Below are positions 42,653 to 50,661 of a stretch of DNA of 64,000 bases, piece after piece (position 1 is the stretch's first letter; every line of letters starts with the position of its first letter). The notes beneath the pieces were generated by a model. That model had not been told where the DNA came from, did not search any database, and saw only the letters and a list, made by a program, of their open reading frames with translations. The stretch comes from Spirochaetaceae bacterium (GTDB lineage Bacteria > Myxococcota_A > UBA9160 > UBA4427). The DNA lies in contig JACKFD010000012.1 of assembly GCA_020632655.1 (NCBI GenBank), positions 93,800 through 157,799 on the forward strand, read 5' to 3'. The translations under genes and the position numbers were made by a program.

Positions 42653-44104
42653 CACGCGCCGGAGCCCGCGCCGACGGCTCCGGCGGATCCCGCCCCTGTG
42701 TCCGATTCGCCCGGTCCGACGGATCCCGCCCCTGTGTCCGATTCGCCCGGCCCGACGGATCCCGCCCCTGTGTCCGATTCGCCCGGCCCGGCGGTTGCTG
42801 CCCTCGTGTCCGATGCCCGCGCGCCGTCCGCGGCGGATCCCGTCCCGAGCGGGGCGACGCCTTCCTCGAACGGCGCGGCGGCGCGGACGGCGGATCGCGG
42901 GCGCGCGCCGGCGGGCGCCGCCACGGAGGGTCGGAGCCCTGCCGCGGGTCCCGCACCCAGTCCGACGGTGCGCGTGCGGACCGAGACTCTCGACCGATTC
43001 CTCTCGGCCGTCGGCGAGGTGATCCTCAGCTCGAGCCAGCTTCGCACGGGCGTGGCGCGTTATGCGCAGGATCCCGAGGTCGCGGACGGCTTCGACCGGG
43101 TCGATCGTCGCGTCGCCGAGCTCCAGCGTCGCGTCCTCGAGCTGCGCACCGCGCCCCTCGTGCGCGTCACCGAGAACCTGCCGCGCACGGCCCGCCAGCT
43201 CGCCGAGAAGCTCGGCAAGCGCGTCGAGGTGGAGATCGTCGGCGCGGAGCTCGAGCTCGACCGCTCGATCCTCGACCGGCTCGGCGAGCCGCTCCTGCAT
43301 CTGGTCCGCAACGCGGTCGATCACGGTCTCGAGCGTCCCGACCGACGGCGCGAGACGGGCAAGTCCGAGGTCGGACGGCTGCGGATCGAGGCGCGTCGAC
43401 AGAAGGACTCGATCGTGATCGACGTGTCCGACGACGGTCGGGGCATCGACCTCGCCTCGGTCACGCGCCGCGCGCTCGAGGCCGGCCTGATCCATCCCGA
43501 CCTCGCGGCGGACCTGCCGCCCGAGGAGGTCGTGGCCTTCATCTTCCACCCGGGCCTCTCGACGGCCCACTCGATCTCCGAGGTGTCGGGCCGCGGCGTG
43601 GGCATGGACGCCGTCAAGGCGACGATCGAGAGCCTCGGCGGCGCCGTCGAGCTGCGCACGGAGCTCGGTCGTGGCACGACGACGACGCTCGTCGTGCCGA
43701 TCACGGCGGCGGTCCAGCGCGTACTCCTCGTCGGCATAGCGGGCGAGCGCGTCGCGCTGCCGATCGCGAAGGTCGAGCGCATTCTCGAGGTGGCGACCGA
43801 GGACATCGAGGAGGCGGCGGGGGATGCATTCGCCCTCGTCGAAGAGGAGCCCGTGCCCGTGCTCGAGCTCGCCCGACTGCTGCGCATCGAGAGCGCGGCG
43901 GCGGAGCGCGCGTCCGTGCCGATCGTGCTGACGGAGGTCCGGGGCGAGCGCATCGCCTTGCGCGTCGATCGCTTCGAGGGTCAGCAGGAGATCTACGTGA
44001 AGCCCGTGCCCGAGCTGCTCGCGCCCGTGCGCATCCTCTCGGGTCTGACCGTGCTGGAGGACGGCTCGCCCGTCTTCCTGCTCGATCCGAATCAGCTGGT
44101 CTAG
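42644..44104 (+). CDS. cheA: CheA kinase part: linker, dimerisation, ATPase and CheW-like domains
   Basis: 486 residues if started at GTG 42644, which overlaps the upstream stop as GTGA, so re-initiation is possible; otherwise it is the -1 extension of the P1 ORF. A Pro/Ala/Ser-rich linker of about 100 residues, with three 12-residue repeats, replaces P2. Then P3 dimerisation, P4 with N-box LLHLVRNAVDHGLE, G1 DVSDDGRGID, F-box FHPGLST and G2 GRGVGMDAVK, and a P5 CheW-like domain ending VFLLDPNQLV. All catalytic motifs are intact, so a functional kinase is expected. Confidence 0.92.
   Translation: MTGHAPEPAPTAPADPAPVSDSPGPTDPAPVSDSPGPTDPAPVSDSPGPAVAALVSDARAPSAADPVPSGATPSSNGAAARTADRGRAPAGAATEGRSPAAGPAPSPTVRVRTETLDRFLSAVGEVILSSSQLRTGVARYAQDPEVADGFDRVDRRVAELQRRVLELRTAPLVRVTENLPRTARQLAEKLGKRVEVEIVGAELELDRSILDRLGEPLLHLVRNAVDHGLERPDRRRETGKSEVGRLRIEARRQKDSIVIDVSDDGRGIDLASVTRRALEAGLIHPDLAADLPPEEVVAFIFHPGLSTAHSISEVSGRGVGMDAVKATIESLGGAVELRTELGRGTTTTLVVPITAAVQRVLLVGIAGERVALPIAKVERILEVATEDIEEAAGDAFALVEEEPVPVLELARLLRIESAAAERASVPIVLTEVRGERIALRVDRFEGQQEIYVKPVPELLAPVRILSGLTVLEDGSPVFLLDPNQLV
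42686..42793 (+). repeat. 36-bp in-frame tandem repeat in the cheA linker
   Basis: Three nearly identical 36-bp copies (42686, 42722, 42758), each encoding DPAPVSDSPGPT, with a degenerate fourth (VAALVSDARAPS). The unit is a whole number of codons, unlike the intergenic arrays here, so it lengthens the flexible linker between the phosphotransfer and kinase domains. Confidence 0.9.
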
Positions 44105-44112
44105 GACGGTCG

Positions 44113-44733
44113 ATGAGCGATCCCGCGAGCAAGCACCCGATCGATCGACTGGTCACGCTGGCCCACCTCGGCGCCGTGCGTGCGGCCGAGGCCTACGCCC
44201 AGCTCGCCGGGGAGCCGATCCACGCCGTCGAGCCGGTCCTGCTGGGTCGGGTCGAAGGCGGCACCTCGAGCCGCCCGGAATCGTCGATGAGCGGGGACGA
44301 GGGCGTCGCGTCCACCGCCGTCGTGTTCGAGTTCGACGGTTGTCTGGACGCGCTCGTGGGCATCCTCTTCCCCGAGCCTTCGCGCGAGGCCCTCGTCCGG
44401 CGCATCGTCTGCCTCGAAGAAGGACCGCTCGCGCCGGAGATCGTCGAGTCCGCCCTGATGGAGGTCGGCAACATCCTGGCCTCGCACGTGGCCTCCGCCA
44501 TCGCCGATCGGCTCGGCGACCGCCTGCTTCCCTCGATCCCGTCGATCGAGATGGAGGCGGGGGACGAGGCGCTGGCCGAGCTCGTCCTGCGCAGCGTGGA
44601 CGACGGCGTGCTGTGGATCGAGTCGGCGCTCGTCGACGAGGCCGGCGCGCTCCGGGGCCGGCTGGTGCTCGTGCCGACCGGCGATTCGCGCCCCCCCGAG
44701 TCCGCGCGCGCCGCCGCCCTCGGCGGGCTTTGA
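44113..44733 (+). CDS. cheC: CheC-family CheY-P phosphatase
   Basis: 206 residues from ATG 44113, eight bases after cheA. A CheC/CheX/FliY fold with the catalytic E-x2-N signature in LMEVGNILASHVASAIADRL, which resembles the CheC active-site helix. A second, weaker site is not clear. An acidic Ser/Gly insert lies near 45-65. It would remove phosphate from CheY-P. No CheD, CheR or CheB is in the operon, so adaptation by methylation is not encoded here. Confidence 0.85.
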   Translation: MSDPASKHPIDRLVTLAHLGAVRAAEAYAQLAGEPIHAVEPVLLGRVEGGTSSRPESSMSGDEGVASTAVVFEFDGCLDALVGILFPEPSREALVRRIVCLEEGPLAPEIVESALMEVGNILASHVASAIADRLGDRLLPSIPSIEMEAGDEALAELVLRSVDDGVLWIESALVDEAGALRGRLVLVPTGDSRPPESARAAALGGL

Positions 44734-44832
44734 TACGCTCGCGTCCCCGTTCCGTCCGGACCGGGGAATGCGCGATGGCCCCGCGGCGGAGGCGTCGTGC
44801 ATCCGAAGCCTTCGCGGCGACAGGAGACGAGC

Positions 44833-45582
44833 TTGGATCCGACGGTCCTTCGCGAGCTGCTCGAGGGCGTGCGGCGTGGCTCGGTCGACGTCGAGGCGGC
44901 CGCCGAGCGGCTCTCGCGTCCGCCCTTCGTCGATACGCCGGGCGGCCGCTTCGACACGCATCGCGCGCTGCGCCAGGGCATTCCCGAGGTCGTCTACGGC
45001 GAGCGAAAGACCGCCGGGCAGATCGTCGACGCCGCGCGGGTGCTGCGCGAGGCGGGCCAAGCCGTTCTGGCCACCCGCGTGACGGCGGACAAGGCCGAGC
45101 AGGTGCGCGAGCAGCTGCCGGAGATGGACTACGACGAGGTCGCGCGCCTGCTCTGGCTGGGGCCGGAGGCCGTGCCGGACGTGGGCAAGGGCCTCATCCT
45201 CGTCGTCACGGCGGGGAGCGCGGATCTGCCCGTCGCCGCCGAGGCCGTGGGGGTCGCGCGCCGCTTCGGCAATCGCGTCGAGCTGTTGCAGGACGTCGGT
45301 GTCGCCGGGCTCCATCGGCTGCTCGCCTCGATCGACCGGATCCGCGAGGCGCGGGTGCTGATCGTCGTGGCGGGCATGGAGGGGGCGCTGCCCTCGGTGG
45401 TGGGTGGCCTCGTGGACAAGCCGGTGATCGCGGTGCCGACGAGCGTGGGCTACGGGGTCGGCGCCGGCGGCTTCGCGGCGCTGCTCGGGATGCTGACGAG
45501 CTGCGCGTCGAACGTCAGCTGCGTGAACATCGACAACGGATTCGGGGCGGCGCACGTGGCGACGCTGATGAACCGGCTCTAG
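44833..45582 (+). CDS. larB: Nickel-pincer cofactor biosynthesis protein LarB
   Basis: 249 residues from TTG 44833, chosen because AGGAG (44822-44826) is six bases upstream and the first residues then read LDPTVLRELLEGVRRG, matching family N-termini; GTG 44797 is an alternative. An AIR-carboxylase-like fold: LVVTAGSADLPVAAEAV, VAGMEGALPSVVGGLVDKPVIAVPTSVGYG, and a C-terminal CASNVSCVNIDNGFGAA. LarB carboxylates and hydrolyses nicotinic acid adenine dinucleotide in pincer synthesis. It lies 22 bases upstream of larC. Confidence 0.93.
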   Translation: MDPTVLRELLEGVRRGSVDVEAAAERLSRPPFVDTPGGRFDTHRALRQGIPEVVYGERKTAGQIVDAARVLREAGQAVLATRVTADKAEQVREQLPEMDYDEVARLLWLGPEAVPDVGKGLILVVTAGSADLPVAAEAVGVARRFGNRVELLQDVGVAGLHRLLASIDRIREARVLIVVAGMEGALPSVVGGLVDKPVIAVPTSVGYGVGAGGFAALLGMLTSCASNVSCVNIDNGFGAAHVATLMNRL

Positions 45583-45604
45583 CGACGAGGCGGGGCGGGC
45601 GGGG

Positions 45605-46852
45605 ATGGGCACGATCCTGCATCTCGATGCGTTCTCCGGCGCGGCCGGCAACATGTTCATGGGGGCGCTGCTCGATCTCGGCCTCTCGCGGAAGGCGCTG
45701 CTCGACGGGCTCGCGCCGCTGGGCCTCGAGTTCCGGCTGGTCGTGAAGAAGGTGGAGCGAAGGGGCTTCGCCGCGCGCTACGTCGACGTGCGCGTGCCCG
45801 AGGCCGCCAAGGCGCGGCGCGCCCGCACCCGCGCCCATCGCCACGGTCCGCACGGTCACTCGCATACCCACGCCCATGGGCGCCACTACGCCGAGATCCG
45901 ACGACTGATCGAGCGGGCCGGCCTCGAGCCCGACGTCAAGAAGCGCAGCCTCGCGATCTTCGAGGCCCTCGCGAACGCCGAGGCGAAGGTCCATGGAACC
46001 GACGTCGAGGCCGTGCATTTCCACGAGGTCGGTGCCGTCGACGCGATCGTCGACGTGACGGCGGCGGCGATCGGTCTCGCGCGCCTCGACGTCGAGCGCG
46101 TGACCTGCTCGCCGATCGGGATCGGGCACGGGACGATCGAGTCGGCGCACGGGCGCCTGCCGCTGCCCGCGCCCGCGACCCTCGAGCTGCTGCGAGGGCT
46201 GCCGACGACGCCGGCGGGCGTGGCCTGGGAGACGCTCACACCGACGGGTGCGGCGATCCTCCGGACGGTCGTCGACGAGTTCGGCGAGCTGCCGGCGATG
46301 ACGATCGAGAAGGTCGGCTACGGTGCGGGGAACGATCGACCGGGGCCGCTCCCGAACGTGCTACGGGCCGTGCTCGGTCGGGGACGCGTCTTCGAGGGGG
46401 ATCGCGTGCTGGTGCTCGAGACGAATCTCGACGATCTCGTGCCGGAGCATTTCGACCATCTGATGGAGCGACTCTTCGAGGCGGGTGCGCTCGACGTGTC
46501 GCTCTCGCATCTGCAGATGAAGAAGAATCGGCCGGGCTTCCTGCTGCGGGTGCTCGCCCGACCCGTCGACCGCGACGTGCTCGCACGGATCGTCTTCGCC
46601 GAGTCGACGGCGATCGGCGTCCGGATCTCCGAGTGGGATCGCCTCAAGCTCGAGCGCGAGGTCGTCCGCCTGAAGACGAAGCTCGGTCCCGCGCGGGTCA
46701 AGCGGATCCGCGGCGTCGATGGATCGATCCAGCACTCGCCGGAATACGACGACTGCAAGAAGATCGCCGTGCGAACGGGCCTCGCCCTGCGCGAAGTGGT
46801 GGCGGAGGTCGAACGGGCTGCGCGCGACGCCGAGCAAGGGCGAAGCGGATGA
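45605..46852 (+). CDS. larC: Nickel insertase LarC (single ORF)
   Basis: 415 residues from ATG 45605. It starts LHLDAFSGAAGNMFMGALLDLG, has a His-rich linker (HRHGPHGHSHTHAHGRH) likely to bind nickel, HFHEVGAVDAIVD, and the C-terminal domain with LETNLDDLVPEHFDHLMERLFEAGALDV (split by conserved residues). It uses CTP to insert nickel into the pincer cofactor. In Lactiplantibacillus plantarum larC needs a programmed -1 shift; here the two halves are one continuous ORF. LarE and the client racemase lie outside the window. Confidence 0.95.
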   Translation: MGTILHLDAFSGAAGNMFMGALLDLGLSRKALLDGLAPLGLEFRLVVKKVERRGFAARYVDVRVPEAAKARRARTRAHRHGPHGHSHTHAHGRHYAEIRRLIERAGLEPDVKKRSLAIFEALANAEAKVHGTDVEAVHFHEVGAVDAIVDVTAAAIGLARLDVERVTCSPIGIGHGTIESAHGRLPLPAPATLELLRGLPTTPAGVAWETLTPTGAAILRTVVDEFGELPAMTIEKVGYGAGNDRPGPLPNVLRAVLGRGRVFEGDRVLVLETNLDDLVPEHFDHLMERLFEAGALDVSLSHLQMKKNRPGFLLRVLARPVDRDVLARIVFAESTAIGVRISEWDRLKLEREVVRLKTKLGPARVKRIRGVDGSIQHSPEYDDCKKIAVRTGLALREVVAEVERAARDAEQGRSG

Positions 46853-47610
46853 GCGCCGCGGAGCGGATCGTTCCCGAGCCCTTCGATCTCCAGCCCGAGC
46901 GCGAGCGAGCGACGGGCGCCGCGGCCCTCTGCCTGCACGGCCTCACGGGCACGCCCTACGAGGTGCGCCCGGTCGCGGACGCGCTCGTCGCGCGGGGCGT
47001 GCGCGCGCGCGGAATCTGGATGGCCGGGCACGAGGCGGGACACGAGGTGCTCGCGCGCACCTCGCACGGGGAGTGGGTCGAGGCGGCGCGCGTCGAGCTC
47101 GAGCGACTGCGCGCGGAGCACGACCGGGTCTTTCTCGTCGGCGTGTCGATGGGCGGGCTCGTCAGCCTGCGCCTCGCGCAGACCGAGCAGGTCGACGCGC
47201 TCGTCGTCGTGGGCACGCCGCTCGTCCTCGCGCCGCCCGTGCCGCAGCTGGTGCCGCTGCTGCGGCACCTGATGCCCTTCCGGCCGAAACGCGGCTCGGA
47301 TCTGCAGGATCCGGTCGCCCGCGCGCGGCATCCCGGTCTCGAGGCGATGCCCCTCGCCTCCGTCGTCGAGCTGATCGCGCTGCAGGCGAGGGTGATCCCG
47401 GCGCTACCCGAAGTGCGTGCGCCGATCCTGATCGCGCATGGTCGACGCGACCGCACGGCACGCCCGCGCGACGCCGCGCGCCTGCATGCGGAGGTGGGCT
47501 CGACCGAGAAGGAGCTCTTCCTGCTGGAGCGTTCGGGGCACGTGGCGACGGTCGACTACGACGGCGCGGCGCTGTCGCGCGCTGCCGCGGACTTCCTCGC
47601 GCGACGCTGA
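46849..47610 (+). CDS. Alpha/beta hydrolase, carboxylesterase or monoglyceride-lipase type
   Basis: 253 residues from ATG 46849 in an ATGA overlap with larC. LCLHGLTGTPYEVRPVADAL carries the oxyanion HG motif; GVSMGG supplies the nucleophile Ser; Asp lies in GRRDRT and catalytic His in SGHVATVDYD. The pattern fits thermophilic Est30-like carboxylesterases. The substrate is unknown. Coupling to larBC may be only operon economy. Confidence 0.88.
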   Translation: MSAAERIVPEPFDLQPERERATGAAALCLHGLTGTPYEVRPVADALVARGVRARGIWMAGHEAGHEVLARTSHGEWVEAARVELERLRAEHDRVFLVGVSMGGLVSLRLAQTEQVDALVVVGTPLVLAPPVPQLVPLLRHLMPFRPKRGSDLQDPVARARHPGLEAMPLASVVELIALQARVIPALPEVRAPILIAHGRRDRTARPRDAARLHAEVGSTEKELFLLERSGHVATVDYDGAALSRAAADFLARR

Positions 47611-47632
47611 GCGGGCGGGCACGCGCGGCGAG

Positions 47633-49039
47633 TCAGGCGTTCGCCTCGAGCCAGCTCAGGTACGCGATCAGCGCAGACTCGTCGGCCTCGGTCATCGTGC
47701 AGAAGCGCACTCCGAGCCCCTGGCGCCGGGTGCCCTGCTGATCGCCGCGGTAGAGCACCTCGCCCGCGAAGACGACGTGCCGGCCGCTGTCGGGCAGGGC
47801 GATCTCGGCCTGCAGTCCGCTGTGCAGCGCCAGGTCGATCTCGGTCGCGAGGAAGATGCCGCCGCGCCCGACCTCCGTCGCGAGGCAGCTCGCGCCGAGC
47901 TCGGGCAGCCGCGCCGCGACGCGCAGCGGATAGCGCTTGAAACGACGGTCGCGCGGTCGGTCGACGATCTGATCGAGCTTCTCGACGAAGCGAGCTGGGT
48001 CGGGCAGGGCCGTCACGTAGCCCGCGGCACCGACGGCACGGGCCGCCTCGCGCCGACCGGCGTGGGGCGTGTCGTCGAAGAGGACGATCGGCATGTGCGC
48101 GATGCCGGGCAGCGCGCGGGTCGCCTGGGCGAGGCTGGCGCCATCGCTTCGGCCGAGCACGTACTGCGAGAGGATGAGGTCGGGGGTCGTGCCCGCGAGA
48201 CGGGTGAGGGCTTCGGTCTCGCTGCGCGCGGTCGCGGCGACGTAGCCCTGGCGCTTCAGCGCCTCCCGCAGCGGCGCGTTCTGGATCAGGAGGTTGCCGA
48301 CCAGCAGGACCTTCGGTCGACGGATCGGGGCGTCGCTCGGCGCGGGGCTCGGGATCGCGATGCCGAGCGCCGGCGGCGTGGCGCGGGTGGCCGACGGGGC
48401 ACGCACGGCTCTCTGGCGTCGGGCCTCTTCGCGCGTCCGGGCGATCCGTTCGATCTCCTCGATCCGCGTGCCGAGTCGGCAGCCGAGCTCGGCGCCGGAG
48501 TCGAGCGCCACGCTCGCGTCGAAGACGCGCTCCTCGAGACCTTCGAGGGGCAGTCCGCTCAGACGTCCGACGCTCGGCAGGATCGTCTCGTCGATGCGCA
48601 CGGCCATCAGACGTGCGTCCCGGGGCTCGCCGGGCAGCGAGAACGCGAGCACCGACGCGCCCTCCGTCGCCCCCACCTCGACGCCCCGCTCCGCCAGCGT
48701 GCGTGCGGTGTCCCGGAGCTCGCGGGTCCGCGTTCGCCAGGCCTCGCGAAGTGCGGTCTCGATCGCCGCCGCATCGCTGCAGCGGCGGACGTCGAGCATC
48801 GGCAGCCCGAAGAGCGCCCGCGGTCGCAGGCACTTGACGTGATCGGCGCCGACGGTTGCGAAGACGACGCGGTCGATCGTCTGCGCCCCGGTCAGGCCCT
48901 CGAAGGGCGCGGGGCGCAGGGGCATCGAGACGAGCAGGCTTCGGCCGTCGGGCATCGGACGGACCGCGAGCCCCATGCGCGTGAAGCGGTCGAGCTGGCG
49001 CTGCTGGGTGCGCTCGAGCTGCGGCTTCGACTCGGGCAT
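47633..49039 (-). CDS. Pseudo-receiver plus PilZ domain protein
   Basis: 468 residues from ATG 49039, with AGGGAG upstream. About 1-210 is an unrecognised alpha/beta region. A receiver-like domain at about 240-355 has VLLVGNLLIQNAPLREALKRQGY, but where the phospho-acceptor Asp should be it reads LILSQYVLG, so it cannot be phosphorylated in the usual way. The C-terminal PilZ domain has the RxxxR motif (RRFKR), while the D/NxSxxG motif is altered to EVGRGG. Cyclic di-GMP binding is therefore uncertain. It is probably a signalling adaptor for surface behaviour. Confidence 0.82.
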   Translation of the reverse strand: MPESKPQLERTQQRQLDRFTRMGLAVRPMPDGRSLLVSMPLRPAPFEGLTGAQTIDRVVFATVGADHVKCLRPRALFGLPMLDVRRCSDAAAIETALREAWRTRTRELRDTARTLAERGVEVGATEGASVLAFSLPGEPRDARLMAVRIDETILPSVGRLSGLPLEGLEERVFDASVALDSGAELGCRLGTRIEEIERIARTREEARRQRAVRAPSATRATPPALGIAIPSPAPSDAPIRRPKVLLVGNLLIQNAPLREALKRQGYVAATARSETEALTRLAGTTPDLILSQYVLGRSDGASLAQATRALPGIAHMPIVLFDDTPHAGRREAARAVGAAGYVTALPDPARFVEKLDQIVDRPRDRRFKRYPLRVAARLPELGASCLATEVGRGGIFLATEIDLALHSGLQAEIALPDSGRHVVFAGEVLYRGDQQGTRRQGLGVRFCTMTEADESALIAYLSWLEANA

Positions 49040-49375
49040 CGATGGGGACTCCCTGGATTCGTACGCGTCGGGTCGCGGGGACGGCCTGCAGCTGCGAGTC
49101 GGGGGGCACGACGGGCGGCCGGCCCGGGCCTTCTCCGCTCGGGGTGTCTGCGCTCCCGCGTCCCCGGTCGCCGGGATCGACCCGGCACCTGCACGCACTC
49201 TTCGTCTCCCGGGGGCGGGGTCTTGATGACCGCGGGACAGGGGGTGTACGCCCGGATTCGACCCGGCCAGGGGGGCGCCAGAGACGATGTGGGGCTAAAG
49301 CCCTACTTCCCTGGCGCCGATACAGCCGGAGGTCATGGAGGTGTGACCCGGATCACGATTTCCTGGGAGCGCCCC
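49040..49375. other. 336-bp divergent intergenic region
   Basis: Between the PilZ gene (minus) and the CTERM-like small gene (plus). Apart from the structured element at 49226-49336 it shows no ORF with good coding features. TACGAAT-like bases near 49063-49069 on the minus strand could belong to a PilZ promoter; weak. Confidence 0.4.
49226..49336 (+). ncRNA. Structured 5' leader, riboswitch-like (unassigned)
   Basis: Closing helix ATGACC (49226-49231) with GGTCAT (49331-49336). Inside is an eight-bp stem GGCGCCAG (49274-49281) with CTGGCGCC (49311-49318), which encloses a seven-bp hairpin (49289-49295 with 49300-49306) with a TAAA loop. A further GGG/CCC element lies at about 49240-49252. 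It ends 39 bases before the small CTERM-like gene. It matches no riboswitch family I can recall; the motif could be a regulatory leader or a small RNA. Confidence 0.4.
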
Positions 49376-49642
49376 ATGCACCGCCTCACGATCGCCCTGG
49401 CTCTCCTGTCGATCGTCTCGACCGTGGCCCTCAGCCGGTCCGTGCTCGCGGACACCCGTCGCCAGCCCGCCCTCGAGCCGATCCTCGCGCCTCTCGGCGA
49501 GGGGTCGATGGGGGAGCCCGCCGACGACTCCCGCGCGGCGAGCTTCCTGCTCTTCGGCATCGGCGTCGCCGGCCTCGCGGTCGCGGGCGGGCGGCGCCCC
49601 TTGAACGCCCGCCCCTCGGTGCAGCGCTCGAACGCGCGCTAG
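49376..49642 (+). CDS. Small exported protein with C-terminal sorting-signal-like tail
   Basis: 88 residues from ATG 49376, with GGGAG upstream. An N-terminal signal peptide (LTIALALLSIVSTVALSRSVLAD), about 30 residues of mature sequence, then a second hydrophobic helix (SFLLFGIGVAGLAVAGG) and a basic tail (RRPLNARPSVQRSNAR). This tripartite end resembles PEP-CTERM-like sorting signals, but no PEP or other short motif precedes the helix. With only about 30 residues between, it may be a small envelope-anchored protein. It is preceded by a folded leader. Function unknown. Confidence 0.6.
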   Translation: MHRLTIALALLSIVSTVALSRSVLADTRRQPALEPILAPLGEGSMGEPADDSRAASFLLFGIGVAGLAVAGGRRPLNARPSVQRSNAR

Positions 49643-49788
49643 TCGGGTCCCGACGCACGATCGGGTCCCGCTTCGCGCCCGCCCGCTGCGGCGCGGCGCG
49701 GCTTGCCGGTCCGTGGCCCCTCACCGCCCGCTACCCTCGGCGCCGCCTCCGGGAATGGGCCCGGTCGAGGGGAGCGGGGGAGCGAGGC

Positions 49789-50661
49789 TTGGAAGGCTCA
49801 GCAGCCGACCCCGGACCCGTCGCGGCCGGTACGCAGCGCGTCGACGAGACGCCGCCGATCGGATCGGCCGGCTCGCCCGCCCGGGTCCAGGCGCATCGCG
49901 TCGCGGGCTTCGAGGCGTTGCTCGCGCCGCTCGGCATCCCGATCGCCGCGGAGCCCGACCCGGGCCGGTTCCTCCTCACGGCCTGCGACGGTGCGCTCGA
50001 GCTGCGACCGCCGGGCGAGAGCGATCGACGCGGCATCCAGGCGGATTTCCCGCCCGATCGGGAGGTCACACGGGGGGGCTGCCGGCAGCCGTCCCGTCCC
50101 GAGCTGCTCGTGCGGGCCTTCGGCGCGCGGATCGATGGGATCCTCGACCTGACGGCCGGTCTCGGCGCCGATGCGTATCGGCTCGCCCGTGCCGGACATC
50201 GTGTCTGCGCCGTCGAGCGGCATCCCGCGGTCTTCGCGCTGCTCGTCTCGGGCTTCGAGCGGGCCCGGCGGCGAGGGGACGTACCGGAGGAGGTCGCGAA
50301 TCGGCTCCGTCTCGAGCACGGCGAGGCCCTCGAGCGGATCCTGGCGATCGATGCACCGGGGGTCGGGGTCTATCTCGATCCGATGTACCCGCCGCCGCGT
50401 CGCAGCTCCGCCCTGCCGAAGCGGGCGCTCCAGGTCTTGCGCCAGCTCGTCGGGGATTCGTCGGATGCGGCCGAGCTGCTCGCGGCCGCCCGGTCGCGCG
50501 CGGCGCGCGTCGTCGTCAAACGACCGCATCGCGCGCCCCCGCTCGCGCCCGGCACCAGTCACGCCCTCGCGAGCAAGCTCGTGCGCTTCGACGTGTACGT
50601 GAACGCGAGCCGCGTCCGGCGCGCCGGCGACGCGGCCGGGACGTCGAGGGAGGACGTGTGA
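49789..50661 (+). CDS. rsmJ: 16S rRNA (guanine1516-N2)-methyltransferase RsmJ-like
   Basis: 290 residues from TTG 49789, chosen for the GGGGAGCGGGGGAGCGAGG purine tract just upstream and because no ATG fits. SAM-binding motif ILDLTAGLGADAYRLARAGH, then VCAVERHP, and the family signature YLDPMYPPPRRSSALPKRALQ, close to E. coli RsmJ. An N-terminal extension of about 35 residues is unlike that protein. It methylates G1516 in the small subunit rRNA. Overlaps rsmE by four bases (GTGA); both modify 16S rRNA. Confidence 0.86.
   Translation: MEGSAADPGPVAAGTQRVDETPPIGSAGSPARVQAHRVAGFEALLAPLGIPIAAEPDPGRFLLTACDGALELRPPGESDRRGIQADFPPDREVTRGGCRQPSRPELLVRAFGARIDGILDLTAGLGADAYRLARAGHRVCAVERHPAVFALLVSGFERARRRGDVPEEVANRLRLEHGEALERILAIDAPGVGVYLDPMYPPPRRSSALPKRALQVLRQLVGDSSDAAELLAAARSRAARVVVKRPHRAPPLAPGTSHALASKLVRFDVYVNASRVRRAGDAAGTSREDV

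Noticed and set aside
44745..44766. Terminator between cheC and larB
   Set aside because: Imperfect stem with a mismatch and no T-run; not strong enough to list.
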